Assembly: GCA_902749685.1 (NCBI GenBank)
Contig: CACVKW010000050.1
Location: 1-36,551, forward strand
DNA from: Olavius sp. associated proteobacterium Delta 1
Lineage (GTDB): Bacteria; Desulfobacterota; Desulfobacteria; Desulfobacterales; JAFDCJ01
Reading direction: 5' to 3'
Length of the DNA stretch: 36,551 nt
Below, piece after piece: positions 1-7,797 of this stretch. Position numbers and translations under genes: made by a program. Under the pieces are notes generated by a model that was not told the origin of the DNA, made no database searches, and worked only from the letters and a program-made list of their open reading frames with translations. The stretch's first letter is position 1. Every line of letters begins with the position of its first letter.

Positions 1-142
1 CGCAGGGCGGCCTCTGCCGCGTCTGCTGCCAAAAGTGCGGGATTTTCTTTACGATTCGTAACATGCGCCTGATTGGCCGGGGTTCGTCTGGCACGCATTA
101 TTGAAAGTCCCATCATCAATGGTTAAGGCTGTCGAATATCAT
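1..142 (-). pseudogene. B12-dependent diol/glycerol dehydratase large subunit, 5'-truncated and frame-broken fragment (runs off left edge)
   Basis: From the ATG at 116-114 the minus strand reads MMGLSIMRARRTPANQ, then AHVTNRKENP and AADAAEAAL up to the window edge. From memory this matches the PduC/DhaB segment with MRARRTPSQQAHVTN and AADAAE, which lies about 130 residues into the roughly 554-residue subunit; that family dehydrates 1,2-propanediol or glycerol using adenosylcobalamin. Here it lies only about 25 bases after a normal start: AAGGAG overlapping the tctA stop, then ATG at 142-140. That start reads MIFDSLNH and hits TGA at 118-116, which overlaps the ATG of the dehydratase frame (TGATG). 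A single-base insertion would fuse the two frames. About 120 N-terminal residues are absent. It is either a decayed remnant or a coupled truncated gene; the remainder is outside the window. Family call fairly sure, pseudogene status inferred. Confidence 0.55.
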
Positions 143-155
143 GATGCACTCCTTT

Positions 156-1676
156 TTAATCCTGTCCTTGATCCGGCAAGGCATTCTGTTGTTCTCTTTT
201 CGCCGTTTTTTTAATTCTATAATAGGATGAAATGATGACCGCCACCGCCAGAAGAATAAAGGCGGCGCTGATCGGTCGCGTAAAAAATACGGTCGGATCC
301 CCGTGGGATATGATCAGGGAACGCCGCAGGTTCTGTTCGGCCATCGGCCCCAGTATCAGTGCCAGCAATATCGGTGACACCGGATAGTCGTAGTATTCCA
401 TGAAATAGGCAATAACGCCGATGACCAGAGACAGACCCACATCAAAGAAACTGAACCGCATGGCGTAAGAGCCGACAACGCAGAGAAAGAAGATAACCGG
501 GGTCAGGATTTTTCTATCTACCGTGATCAATTTTGCAAACACCCGGGCACCGGAAAGCCCGACAATCAACAGGATGAACTGGGCCATGATCATACCGGCA
601 AATATCGGGTAGACAACGTCCAGATGGTCTCTGAACAGCATCGGGCCGGGCTGCAAACCATGAATGGTCAGAGCGCCGAGAAGAACGGCCGTGACCGCGT
701 CACCGGGAACTCCCAGCGTCAACATCGGTATCATCGCGCCGCCGGTGGCGGCATTGTTTCCGGCTTCGGGGGCGGCGACTCCTTGCAGGATACCGGTTCC
801 GAACTTTTCAGGGTGTTTGGAGGACCGTTTGGCCTCGCCATAGGTGATAAAAGCGGCGACATCACAGCCGGTACCGGGAATACTGCCGATGAATGTCCCC
901 ATAACAGCTGATTTGAACATGGTTTTCAGGTTCGAGGTGACTTCGCTGATCTTGGGCAGAATTTTTTCAACCTTGGATTCAACCGGGGGCAACGTCGTTA
1001 TCTTCTCTATATTGCGAAATACCTGGGCATATCCGAACAAACCGATAAGGGCCGGGATAAAGGTCACCCCTCCCAGAAGATTCTGTGACCCGAAAGTAAA
1101 GCGGGGAACCCCGGAAAGCGGATCGAACCCGATGACCGTGATCATCAGGCCGAAAAGCGCTGCTATGATACCCTTCAGGATAGACCGCCCGGAAATAGTG
1201 ATGATCATGCCGAGACCGAATATGGCCAGGGCGCAGAATTCCGGCGGGCCGAATTTTAAACCGATTTTGGCGATCTGGGGCGAAAGAAATGTCATGATGA
1301 CGGCCCCGGTCGTACCGCCCACAAATGATGCCACCGTGCCGATGCCGATCGCTTTACCGGCCAATCCTTTCTGGGCGAGCGGATAGCCGTCCAGCAATGT
1401 GGCGGCAGCGGCAGGTGTGCCGGGGGTCCGGATCAAAATTCCGGAGATGGAGCCACCGTAGATGCCCCCGCAAAAAATGCCGATGAGCATGAGCAGTCCC
1501 TGGATGGGCGGAAGCCCGAAGGTAAATGGAATGAGCAGCGCGCAGCCCATGGTAGCCGTCAGACCCGGCAGGGCTCCCACAATAATTCCGGCCGTGATTC
1601 CGATGAAAACAAAAATAAAATTTATCGGCGTCAGCATTACCGTGGAAAAGGCCTCGGCCAGTAGCGTAAAATCCAT
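156..1676 (-). CDS. tctA: TctA-family large permease of a tripartite tricarboxylate transporter
   Basis: The product is a 506-residue polytopic inner-membrane protein, the usual TctA length, with about 11-12 hydrophobic segments. It carries the two glycine/proline-rich signatures of the family: GALPGLTATMG at residues 34-44 and a second copy, GSIPGTGCD, near residue 262, reflecting internal duplication. It forms the ion-driven channel that accepts a carboxylate from the periplasmic TctC receptor. The ATG at 1676 follows AAAGGAAATTAA, and the gene starts 19 bases after the small permease, so tctC-tctB-tctA read as one operon. The substrate cannot be told from the sequence; TTT systems carry citrate, other di- and tricarboxylates, or aromatic acids. 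Family call is secure. Confidence 0.95.
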   Translation of the reverse strand: MDFTLLAEAFSTVMLTPINFIFVFIGITAGIIVGALPGLTATMGCALLIPFTFGLPPIQGLLMLIGIFCGGIYGGSISGILIRTPGTPAAAATLLDGYPLAQKGLAGKAIGIGTVASFVGGTTGAVIMTFLSPQIAKIGLKFGPPEFCALAIFGLGMIITISGRSILKGIIAALFGLMITVIGFDPLSGVPRFTFGSQNLLGGVTFIPALIGLFGYAQVFRNIEKITTLPPVESKVEKILPKISEVTSNLKTMFKSAVMGTFIGSIPGTGCDVAAFITYGEAKRSSKHPEKFGTGILQGVAAPEAGNNAATGGAMIPMLTLGVPGDAVTAVLLGALTIHGLQPGPMLFRDHLDVVYPIFAGMIMAQFILLIVGLSGARVFAKLITVDRKILTPVIFFLCVVGSYAMRFSFFDVGLSLVIGVIAYFMEYYDYPVSPILLALILGPMAEQNLRRSLIISHGDPTVFFTRPISAAFILLAVAVIISSYYRIKKTAKREQQNALPDQGQD

Positions 1677-1695
1677 TTAATTTCCTTTGAACAGA

Positions 1696-2154
1696 TTAAA
1701 ATGTAAATGCGAACATTCCGGTGGGCAGCGGGATGATCAGAAAATAGCGGAAGATCACCCACACGATAAGGGACACCGCAATGGAACTGGCAATTCTTTT
1801 CACTTGCCCTTGCTGGCCGATGAACATCATCAGGACGTAAAGAAATACGCTGGTGCCCATGGCAAAGCCGATGGCCTGCATCAAAAAAAGGTAGCCGATA
1901 CAGATGGCGATGGCGATCACCATCCGAATAAAGCCCTTTAAGTGAATTCGATCCAATCTTGCCAGACTCTTACCCCTGACTGCGTTCAGGATAAGGATAA
2001 TGGCACAGATAGACATGGCAATGGCAAGAAATTGAGGAAAGAAATTGGGTCCGTAATAATAGATCGTCGCTTTGCTGTACTCGCTGGCGTACCAGAAGAT
2101 CCACGTACTGATTATAATCAGACCGATGCCTACGCCGATATCAGCTTTTTTCAC
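1696..2154 (-). CDS. tctB: TctB-family small permease of the tripartite tricarboxylate transporter
   Basis: The product is a 152-residue membrane protein with four predicted helices, the length and topology of TctB. It begins with KKADIGVGIGLIIIS and has the basic-then-hydrophobic pattern of the family. The start is GTG at 2154-2152, preceded by GGAG at a normal distance; there is no better in-frame ATG. It lies between the receptor gene (66 bases upstream) and the large permease (19 bases downstream). TctB proteins diverge strongly in sequence, so the call rests on topology and operon position as much as on residues. It partners TctA in the inner membrane. Confidence 0.88.
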   Translation of the reverse strand: MKKADIGVGIGLIIISTWIFWYASEYSKATIYYYGPNFFPQFLAIAMSICAIILILNAVRGKSLARLDRIHLKGFIRMVIAIAICIGYLFLMQAIGFAMGTSVFLYVLMMFIGQQGQVKRIASSIAVSLIVWVIFRYFLIIPLPTGMFAFTF

Positions 2155-2220
2155 GTCGCTAGACTCCGAATGCTGTCATCGGAAGCAGCCGGGCGGCTGC
2201 TTCCGATAAGTTAGATAAAA

Positions 2221-3201
2221 TTACATGGGTTTATACAGGCTTACTGATTCGAGGGCCGGGACAAGCGTTTCTTCCATACCCTGCAGGAACTTTTGGAACC
2301 CCTGGGGATCTTCGTACACCAGGGGCAGACCCAGTTTTGTAGCCAGAGCTCTGAATTCCGGATCATCGAAACACTGCTTAAAACCCTTTACTAAAATCTT
2401 CATGTTGTCCGCAGAGACTCCCTTGGGAGCAGCTAGACCGCGCCAGTCGAGAATGGGACTGGGGTTCGCAAATCCAGCCTCCTCCATCGTGGGAACGTCC
2501 GGGAAAAGGGCATGCCGGGACGTATTGTTGACAGCCAGAATACGAACTTTGCCGGCCTGGTACATCTGCAGCATCTCGTCAATGCCGGTAGTGGCACAGT
2601 CAATGTGGTTGCCGATGAGAGCCGTGCGGGTGGGTGCTGCGCCGTCGAAGGGAACATAGTTGAACTCGATGTCGTTTTTGACGGCAATCGAAGCAATCGC
2701 CAGATGCCATGCGCCACCGGCACCGCTGTGTCCAACGGTAACGATTCCGGGGTTGGCTTTGGCATAATCCATCAGTTGTTGCAAAGTCTTCCATTTCGAG
2801 TCGGCTGCCACCGAGATCGCTGCCGGGCTCTGATTGACAAGCTGGATCAAATTATAATCGCGGTAGGAAAGTTTGGCTAAACCCATGGATTGGTAAGTGG
2901 ACAATTGAAATGTGATCATGCCGACGGTATATCCATCGGGCCTCGCGGTGGATGCGGCCCCCATTCCGATAGCCCCCATGCCGCCTGTTTTGTTGACGAC
3001 ATTGACATTGACGCCAAAATATTTTTTGGCATTTTTAACCAAGGCGCGAGCAATGGTATCGGTACCGCCTCCGGCAGACCAGGGACAGACCAGGGTGATG
3101 TCTTTGGCCGGAAATTTATCGGCGGCCGCAATGTTTCCGACAGCCAAGAAAACACAAAGCGCTCCAACAGCAATAATTAAGCCGAATCTTTTCGTGTTCA
3201 T
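2221..3201 (-). CDS. TctC/Bug-family periplasmic solute-binding protein
   Basis: The 326-residue product starts with a signal peptide (MNTKRFGLIIAVGALCVFLA, cleavage probably after the following AVGNIAAA). It then shows the Bug-family opening FPAKDITLVCPWSAGGGTD, the loop that contacts a ligand carboxylate. The motif GHSGAGGAWHLA near residue 158 and the conserved AVNNTSRHALFPDVPTMEEAG are also family hallmarks. It captures a carboxylate in the periplasm and delivers it to TctA/TctB. ATG at 3201 has a strong AAGGAGGT site. It is the promoter-proximal gene of the operon and is transcribed divergently from the IclR regulator, which is a common arrangement for a regulator controlling its transporter. 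Confidence 0.95.
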   Translation of the reverse strand: MNTKRFGLIIAVGALCVFLAVGNIAAADKFPAKDITLVCPWSAGGGTDTIARALVKNAKKYFGVNVNVVNKTGGMGAIGMGAASTARPDGYTVGMITFQLSTYQSMGLAKLSYRDYNLIQLVNQSPAAISVAADSKWKTLQQLMDYAKANPGIVTVGHSGAGGAWHLAIASIAVKNDIEFNYVPFDGAAPTRTALIGNHIDCATTGIDEMLQMYQAGKVRILAVNNTSRHALFPDVPTMEEAGFANPSPILDWRGLAAPKGVSADNMKILVKGFKQCFDDPEFRALATKLGLPLVYEDPQGFQKFLQGMEETLVPALESVSLYKPM

Positions 3202-3366
3202 ACAATTACCTCCTTCTTTTTTGCTTGGTTAACGGCTAGGCTCATCGACGTCATAGGAATGCCTAATTGCTTTACCCCCTTTCTCAAACGATTGAGATCA
3301 ATAACGCTTTTCGATCAGCGTTTTTATAGTGAATTCAAAGCGTTTAACACGAAATATGGAATGAAG

Positions 3367-3381
3367 TTCCGCATTAAGAAA
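3367..3381 (+). promoter_or_regulatory. candidate IclR-type operator, copy 1
   Basis: TTCCGCATTAAGAAA agrees at 12 of 15 positions with TTTCGCATTATGGAA at 3680-3694, in front of iclR. It lies 166 bases upstream of the start of the TTT receptor gene. IclR-family operators are often A/T-flanked partial palindromes with TTCCGC/GCGGAA-like halves. The similarity of the two sites is seen in the sequence; binding is inferred. Confidence 0.35.
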
Positions 3382-3642
3382 CGTTATATGGCTATTAGTC
3401 CTCAACTGTCAAGAAATATTTTAACCAGGCCTCCCGAAATATCGCTATGGGATAAAGGCTTATTTACAATCTGTGAGTTCTTTTCTGCCGGCACCAAATC
3501 AACCTGGCGTTATAGATGCTTGAAAATCAAATCTTTGTGAGGTATTTTTCTGACATCGGTGTTCTAGGTTGAGCCTTGTCGTCTTGATAACAACTTTAGT
3601 GTTTGAAGATCGCCCTGGTCGAGTTTTATTTATAAAAAAAAC

Positions 3643-3670
3643 TTGACAACCGCTCTATAAATCGTAATAA
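3643..3670 (+). promoter_or_regulatory. candidate sigma-70 promoter for iclR
   Basis: A perfect TTGACA at 3643-3648 is followed after 16 bases by TAATAA at 3665-3670, a weak -10 element. The start codon region is about 30 bases further on. The candidate operator and the GAAAT/ATTTC inverted repeat lie immediately downstream, which would suit autorepression. Confidence 0.35.
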
Positions 3671-3679
3671 GAAATATCA

Positions 3680-3694
3680 TTTCGCATTATGGAA
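3680..3694 (+). promoter_or_regulatory. candidate IclR-type operator, copy 2, at the iclR start
   Basis: TTTCGCATTATGGAA lies between the putative -10 box and the ribosome site of iclR and resembles the site at 3367-3381. It overlaps the end of the inverted repeat GAAATATCATTTC (3671-3683). A regulator bound here would block its own transcription. Evidence is similarity of two sites only. Confidence 0.35.
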
Positions 3695-3702
3695 TAAGGA
3701 AT

Positions 3703-4512
3703 ATGGCAATGAAGGCATCAAAAGCTCAAAATCAATCAAAACCCAGCAACCTTGTGAAGACGATTGAAAGGGCATCATTGATACTCGATATCCTCGGCAA
3801 GAGTCCTCAGGGAATCAGCATCAAAAAGCTCTCCGCAAAAACGGGCTTACCAAAAGGCACCGCCCACCGCTTTTTGTCATCACTGGCCTATTTCGACTAC
3901 GTACGCCAGAACTCGATGACAAAAAACTATCACCTTGGGTTTAAGCTCGTCGAATTGGGTAATCGTCTCCTCGACCAAATCGATCTGCGAACCGAAGCCC
4001 ACCCTTTTCTGGTCGAACTGGCCGAGCGGACTAAAGAGACGGTCCACATGGTTATCCTTGATCACCATGAGGCGCTTTATGTGGATAAAGTGGAATCGAG
4101 TGAGCCTGCCGGTGGATTGCGCATGGCCTCTGTGATAGGGGCACGTATACCAACACATTGCAGTGCCGTGGGGAAGGTTATGCTGGCCTTTTTACCCGAG
4201 GAGAGACTCGTCGCGATCGTTAAAGACAAAGGGCTGCCTCGCAGAACGGAAAATACCATAACCGATATCGAGGAACTCAAACAGCACCTTCAACTCGTCC
4301 GAAAACAGGGTTATGCGCTCGACGATGAGGAAAATGAGAAGGGTGTCAAGTGCCTTGGGGCACCGATTCGGGACCAGAATGGTAAGGTCGAGACCGCCAT
4401 CAGCATATCGGTGCCCGGCACTCGGGTCCGTACCGATACGCTGCTGACGACACTCAAAGATCAAGTCACCGAAACGGCAATGAAAATATCACAAAAATTA
4501 GGCTATTATTAA
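3703..4512 (+). CDS. IclR-family transcriptional regulator (possibly KdgR-like)
   Basis: The 269-residue product has an N-terminal winged helix-turn-helix (about residues 15-80, with ISIKKLSAKTGLPKGTAHRFL) and a C-terminal IclR effector domain. The latter shows the typical PTHCSAVGKVMLAFLPE and GYALDDEENEKGVKCLGAPI segments. It binds DNA as a dimer or tetramer and responds to a small acid. ATG at 3703 is two bases after AAGGA, whereas ATG at 3709 is eight bases after it, so the true start may be 3709. kduI begins 55 bases downstream in the same direction. In enterobacteria the pectin-pathway regulator KdgR is an IclR protein, so control of the kdu genes and perhaps of the divergent TTT operon is a reasonable inference. 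Confidence 0.93.
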   Translation: MAMKASKAQNQSKPSNLVKTIERASLILDILGKSPQGISIKKLSAKTGLPKGTAHRFLSSLAYFDYVRQNSMTKNYHLGFKLVELGNRLLDQIDLRTEAHPFLVELAERTKETVHMVILDHHEALYVDKVESSEPAGGLRMASVIGARIPTHCSAVGKVMLAFLPEERLVAIVKDKGLPRRTENTITDIEELKQHLQLVRKQGYALDDEENEKGVKCLGAPIRDQNGKVETAISISVPGTRVRTDTLLTTLKDQVTETAMKISQKLGYY

Positions 4513-4567
4513 ATATTTGATTTAGAAATCGTTAGATTGCACAAGTATAAAAAAGGGAGATTAGACC

Positions 4568-5395
4568 ATGGATATGAGAGAAAGCAGCCACCCGAATGAA
4601 TTTAAATCCTATTCGACGGATCGAATCCGGCAGGAATTTTTAATTCAGGATTTGTTTAAGCCCGGGGAAATCAAACTGGTGTACTCATTTTATGATCGCA
4701 TGATTGCCGGTGGCATCTGCCCTGACCGGGCCCTCACACTTGAGCCGCATAAGGATCTGGGGACCGACTACTTTCTGGAGCGCCGGGAGATGGGAATCAT
4801 CAATGTGGGTTCACCCGGCACGGTAACCACCGACGGCCAGGAATATGTTCTGAATCGCACAGATGGATTGTACATCGGTAGAGGGGTAAAAGACGTCGTA
4901 TTTTCAAGTGCCGACAAGGCCCGGCCGGCCCATTTTTATGTACTGAGCGCGCCGGCGCACCAGCATTACCCGACAGTAAAGATAGAAATCGGACAGACTG
5001 AAACGGTGGAACTGGGCGTACCCGAGGAAGCCAATGTCCGGACGCTGCACAAATACATACACCCTGACGGCGCCCAAAGCTGTCAGCTCTGCATGGGAAT
5101 GACCAAAATTGCCCCCCACAGCGTCTGGAACAGCATGCCCTGCCACACCCATGGTCGCAGGATGGAGGTCTATTTCTATTTTGACCTGCCCGAAAATACG
5201 GTGATGTTCCACTTGATGGGCAAGCCGGATGAGACGCGTCATATCGTCATCCGCAACGAGGAGGCTGTGATATCCCCCAACTGGTCCATCCATGCCGGCG
5301 CCGGCACATCAAACTACGCTTTCATCTGGGGCATGATCGGCGAAAACCAGATTTTTTCCGACATGGACGCCGTGGATATGGGGGAGTTGCAATAA
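4568..5395 (+). CDS. kduI: 5-keto-4-deoxyuronate isomerase KduI
   Basis: This cytoplasmic zinc enzyme converts 5-keto-4-deoxyuronate (DKI) to 2,5-diketo-3-deoxygluconate in breakdown of pectin and related polyuronides. The 275-residue protein matches KduI nearly end to end (278 residues in E. coli). Recognisable blocks are DYFLERREMGIINVG, SMPCHTHGRRMEVYFYF and SPNWSIHAGAGT. The zinc ligands are all present: His193, His195, Glu200 and His242, each three less than the E. coli numbers I recall (196, 198, 203, 245). ATG at 4568 follows AAAAAGGGAG. The next gene in the pathway, kduD, lies downstream after a 336-base repeat-containing spacer. Confidence 0.96.
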   Translation: MDMRESSHPNEFKSYSTDRIRQEFLIQDLFKPGEIKLVYSFYDRMIAGGICPDRALTLEPHKDLGTDYFLERREMGIINVGSPGTVTTDGQEYVLNRTDGLYIGRGVKDVVFSSADKARPAHFYVLSAPAHQHYPTVKIEIGQTETVELGVPEEANVRTLHKYIHPDGAQSCQLCMGMTKIAPHSVWNSMPCHTHGRRMEVYFYFDLPENTVMFHLMGKPDETRHIVIRNEEAVISPNWSIHAGAGTSNYAFIWGMIGENQIFSDMDAVDMGELQ

Positions 5396-5429
5396 TTCTA
5401 ATTCTGTTGCATCTGGAGGTTTGACAGAG

Positions 5430-5655
5430 CAATAAAATCACAAATCTCAAGCACCAAAATACAAATAAAACCCAAATTCCAATATTCAATGACTAAAACA
5501 TTCACAGCATTTGTATCGCATTGCATCTTAAACCGTTGCCTAACGGTGATGCGCCGTTGGTGAAAACTGTAGAGGATTCATTTTTTTTGAATTTTGAATT
5601 TGGATCATTGGGATTTATTTGAAATTTGGTTTTTGGTGCTTGGAATTTTTTTGAT
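5430..5655. repeat. family B dispersed repeat: large imperfect inverted repeat in the kduI-kduD spacer
   Basis: The 336-base gap (5396-5731) contains no gene. Its left arm (about 5430-5505) is built of CAAGCACCAAAATACAAAT- and CCCAAATTCCAA-like words. The right arm (about 5580-5655) is their reverse complement in degenerate form (TTTGGTTTTTGGTGCTTGGA). CAAGCACCAAAA is shared exactly by the arms. The transcript would fold into a long A/U-rich hairpin with a roughly 75-base loop. A single arm of the same family recurs at 22146-22191. It could terminate or attenuate between kduI and kduD, or be a remnant of a non-autonomous element. Confidence 0.65.
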
Positions 5656-5731
5656 TATTAGCAGGCAGGTAATTTCACTTGGTTCTATATAGTTAGCTGT
5701 TTAGATCACCAAGCACCACTAGGAGGTAGAT

Positions 5732-6499
5732 ATGATCCTTGAAAAATTTAATCTGAAAGGCAAAAGTGGCATCGTAACCGGAGCCGGATCGGGAATCGGT
5801 TTCGGTTTTGCGACCGGGCTCGTACAGGCCGGTGCTGAAATCGCTATTGCCGGCCGCAACCTTGAAAAATTAGAAACAGCGGCCGAAGCGCTTCGGCAAT
5901 ACGGCGGTCCGGTAATACCCCTGCAAACGGATATGGCCAAGATGGAAGACATTAAAAGCCTGGTGGATAATACTGTGCAAGAGTTCGGCAAGATCGATTT
6001 TCTGTTTAACAATGCGGGCATTATCCGTCGAAATTCCTGCGAAGACTTTCTGGAATCCGATTGGGATGACATGCTTAATATAAATCTCAAAGGACCTTTC
6101 TTCCTGACCCAGGCGGTTGCCAGAGTGATGATCTCCCAGAAGAGAAAGGGCAAAATCGTCAACACAACGTCTCTGATTGCAGAGCAAGGCGGGAAACGCG
6201 TGCCGGCTTATGCGGCCAGCAAAGGCGGCCTGGCCCAGGTGACCAAGACCATGGCCAACGATTGGGCGCAATACGACATCCAGGTCAATGCCATCGGACC
6301 GGGCTGGGTCAAGACAGAGCTCACACAGGCACTCCGTGAAGATACTCAACGCAATCAGGAAATAACCGGCCGCATACCCATGGGCCGTTGGGCAGATCCG
6401 CTGGATCTGGCCGGTGCCGCTGTATTTCTGGCTTCTGATGCTTCTGATTACATCACCGGCCAAACAATCTTCGTCGACGGAGGATGGTTAAGCAGCTAA
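5732..6499 (+). CDS. kduD: SDR-family 2-keto-3-deoxygluconate 5-dehydrogenase, KduD-like
   Basis: The 255-residue short-chain dehydrogenase is expected to reduce 2,5-diketo-3-deoxygluconate to 2-keto-3-deoxygluconate (KDG) with NAD(P)H, the step after KduI. The cofactor motif TGAGSGIG is at residues 16-23 and NNAG at 93-96. The catalytic residues are Asn118, Ser147, Tyr160 and Lys164. NNAGIIRR, the N-terminal MILEKFNLKGK and the ending VDGGWL are shared with E. coli KduD. A strong AGGAGGT precedes ATG at 5732. Gluconate 5-dehydrogenases are close relatives, but the neighbouring kduI makes KduD the better name. Confidence 0.88.
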   Translation: MILEKFNLKGKSGIVTGAGSGIGFGFATGLVQAGAEIAIAGRNLEKLETAAEALRQYGGPVIPLQTDMAKMEDIKSLVDNTVQEFGKIDFLFNNAGIIRRNSCEDFLESDWDDMLNINLKGPFFLTQAVARVMISQKRKGKIVNTTSLIAEQGGKRVPAYAASKGGLAQVTKTMANDWAQYDIQVNAIGPGWVKTELTQALREDTQRNQEITGRIPMGRWADPLDLAGAAVFLASDASDYITGQTIFVDGGWLSS

Positions 6500-6627
6500 T
6501 TTTTTAATCTCAAAAGGATTCGTTCGCCTGCAGGGTTTTGAGCATGCAAACGAGCCGTTACCGGCAAAGTTACACAATTTTTTTGTATCAATTGCTCCGA
6601 CTCCCAAAACCATCGGAGAAGGGGCTA

Positions 6628-6669
6628 AGGGCTCGTGCAAAAATAACTTCACATTTTTGCGCGAACCCT
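6628..6669 (+). terminator. strong hairpin between kduD and dctP (terminator or REP-like)
   Basis: AGGGCTCGTGCAAAAAT (6628-6644) pairs with ATTTTTGCGCGAACCCT (6653-6669): 15 of 17 pairs are exact and the two exceptions can form G-U pairs. The loop is eight bases. There is no clean U-tract after the stem on the plus strand, although A/T runs lie inside the stem. It may end or attenuate kduI-kduD transcription ahead of the TRAP genes, or be a dispersed REP element. Confidence 0.55.
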
Positions 6670-6706
6670 AAACGTCAACCACATTATTAAAAAGGAGGTA
6701 GTAGGC

Positions 6707-7705
6707 ATGCAATTAACGAAAATTGCTGTTGGCATTATCGCGATTTCCATTGTATTTATGGCCGCAGGGCCGGCCATGGCCCTGGAACTTAAACTTGGCC
6801 ACTATGCCCCGGAATCCCATCCAGCGCATCAAGCCGCTTTGATGATGGCCAAGGGCGTTGATGAACGCACCAAGGGCGAAGTCAAAATCAAAATCTATCC
6901 CGCCAACCAACTCGGCGACGGCAACGAAGTTCTCGAACAACAAATGAACGGCGTGGTCGACCTCAGCCTGCCGACCCAACCGATGCTCGACAAGTACGGC
7001 AAAAAAGGCAACAAGCCCTTCGCCGTCGTCATGCTTCCGTTCGTTTACAAAGACACCAAACACGCCTGGCGCGTTCTCGACGGACCGTTCGCCGGATGGA
7101 TTGCACCGAAGTTTGACGCGCTGGGCCTCGTGCACCTCGCCAACTGGGAATGGGGTTTCCGCAACCTGACCAACAACAAGCATCCGGTGTTTTCTCCCGC
7201 CGACGTCAAGGGCTTGAAAATCCGCACCCCCGGCGAAATCCAACTTCAAAAGACGATGGAATCGGCCGGTGCCCAGGTTCAAGCCATTAACTTTAAAGAA
7301 CTTCCGATGGCTCTGAAACAAGGCGTCGTCGACGGCCAGGAAAACCCGCTTGCCGTCATCTACCACTACAAACTTTATGAAGTTCAGCCCCACCTCGCGC
7401 TGACCTACCACGTCTACAACTCCATGATGGCTGTTGCTTCCAAGAAAACCTGGTCCAAGCTTTCCGCCGAACAGCAGGCCATCCTCAAGGAAGAAGCCCA
7501 AAAAGCCGGTCAATGGTTCCGTGACAACCAGCTTGCCGAAAATGACAATCTCATCCAACAGCTCAAAGGCAAAGGCATGAAAGTGACCTCGCCCGACCGC
7601 GCCGCGTTCAAGGCTCAAATGCAATATGCCTATGACGCCATTGGCGAATATGCCGGCAAAGACAACGTCGCGAAGTTCCTGAAGATGGTTGAAGAAACCC
7701 AATAA
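6707..7705 (+). CDS. dctP: TRAP transporter periplasmic solute-binding subunit DctP
   Basis: The 332-residue protein has a signal peptide ending near AAGPAMA (residue about 25) followed by LELKLGHYAPESHPAH, the standard DctP opening. The conserved arginine that binds the ligand carboxylate lies in GLKIRTPG near residue 169, and MALKQGVVDGQENPL is the second family signature. ATG at 6707 follows AAAAAGGAGG. Its place between kduD and kdgF, and the existence of TRAP systems for uronates, suggest that it binds an unsaturated or ordinary uronate (galacturonate, guluronate or oligomer product). The substrate is inferred, the family certain. Confidence 0.95.
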   Translation: MQLTKIAVGIIAISIVFMAAGPAMALELKLGHYAPESHPAHQAALMMAKGVDERTKGEVKIKIYPANQLGDGNEVLEQQMNGVVDLSLPTQPMLDKYGKKGNKPFAVVMLPFVYKDTKHAWRVLDGPFAGWIAPKFDALGLVHLANWEWGFRNLTNNKHPVFSPADVKGLKIRTPGEIQLQKTMESAGAQVQAINFKELPMALKQGVVDGQENPLAVIYHYKLYEVQPHLALTYHVYNSMMAVASKKTWSKLSAEQQAILKEEAQKAGQWFRDNQLAENDNLIQQLKGKGMKVTSPDRAAFKAQMQYAYDAIGEYAGKDNVAKFLKMVEETQ

Positions 7706-7730
7706 GGATCACGCACGTTACAACTGATTT

Positions 7731-7763
7731 GGGGCCGATGTCATCGAAGACGGCATCGGCTCC
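7731..7763 (+). promoter_or_regulatory. intercistronic hairpin between dctP and dctM
   Basis: GGGGCCGATG (7731-7740) pairs with CATCGGCTCC (7754-7763), nine of ten exact plus a G-U pair, with a 13-base loop and no T-tract. Such hairpins after the binding-protein gene usually stabilise the upstream mRNA or attenuate read-through, giving more receptor than permease. That role is inferred. Confidence 0.5.
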
Positions 7764-7797
7764 AGTCCGCTAACCGGCTCGGGATGGGGTTTGGAAC

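Larger units (their letters stand above)
3202..3702. promoter_or_regulatory. 501-base divergent control region between the TTT operon and the iclR gene
   Basis: An ORF of 93 codons can be opened here (3259-3540, plus), but it has no recognisable motif or convincing ribosome site and I treat it as noncoding. The region is AT-rich. It holds a pair of similar 15-mers at 3367-3381 and 3680-3694, a short inverted repeat GAAAT-ATC-ATTTC at 3671-3683, and GGAA-N5-TTCC at 3358-3370. A TTGACA at 3643-3648 may serve iclR. The layout suggests regulation in both directions by the IclR protein; this is inferred. Confidence 0.5.

Noticed and set aside
3259..3540. 93-codon plus-strand ORF in the divergent control region
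   Set aside because: No motif, no good ribosome site and composition like the surrounding AT-rich control DNA; it covers the likely operator sites.
6713..7702. 329-codon minus-strand ORF opposite dctP
   Set aside because: It is an antisense shadow of dctP, which has a signal peptide and family motifs; the antisense product has none.
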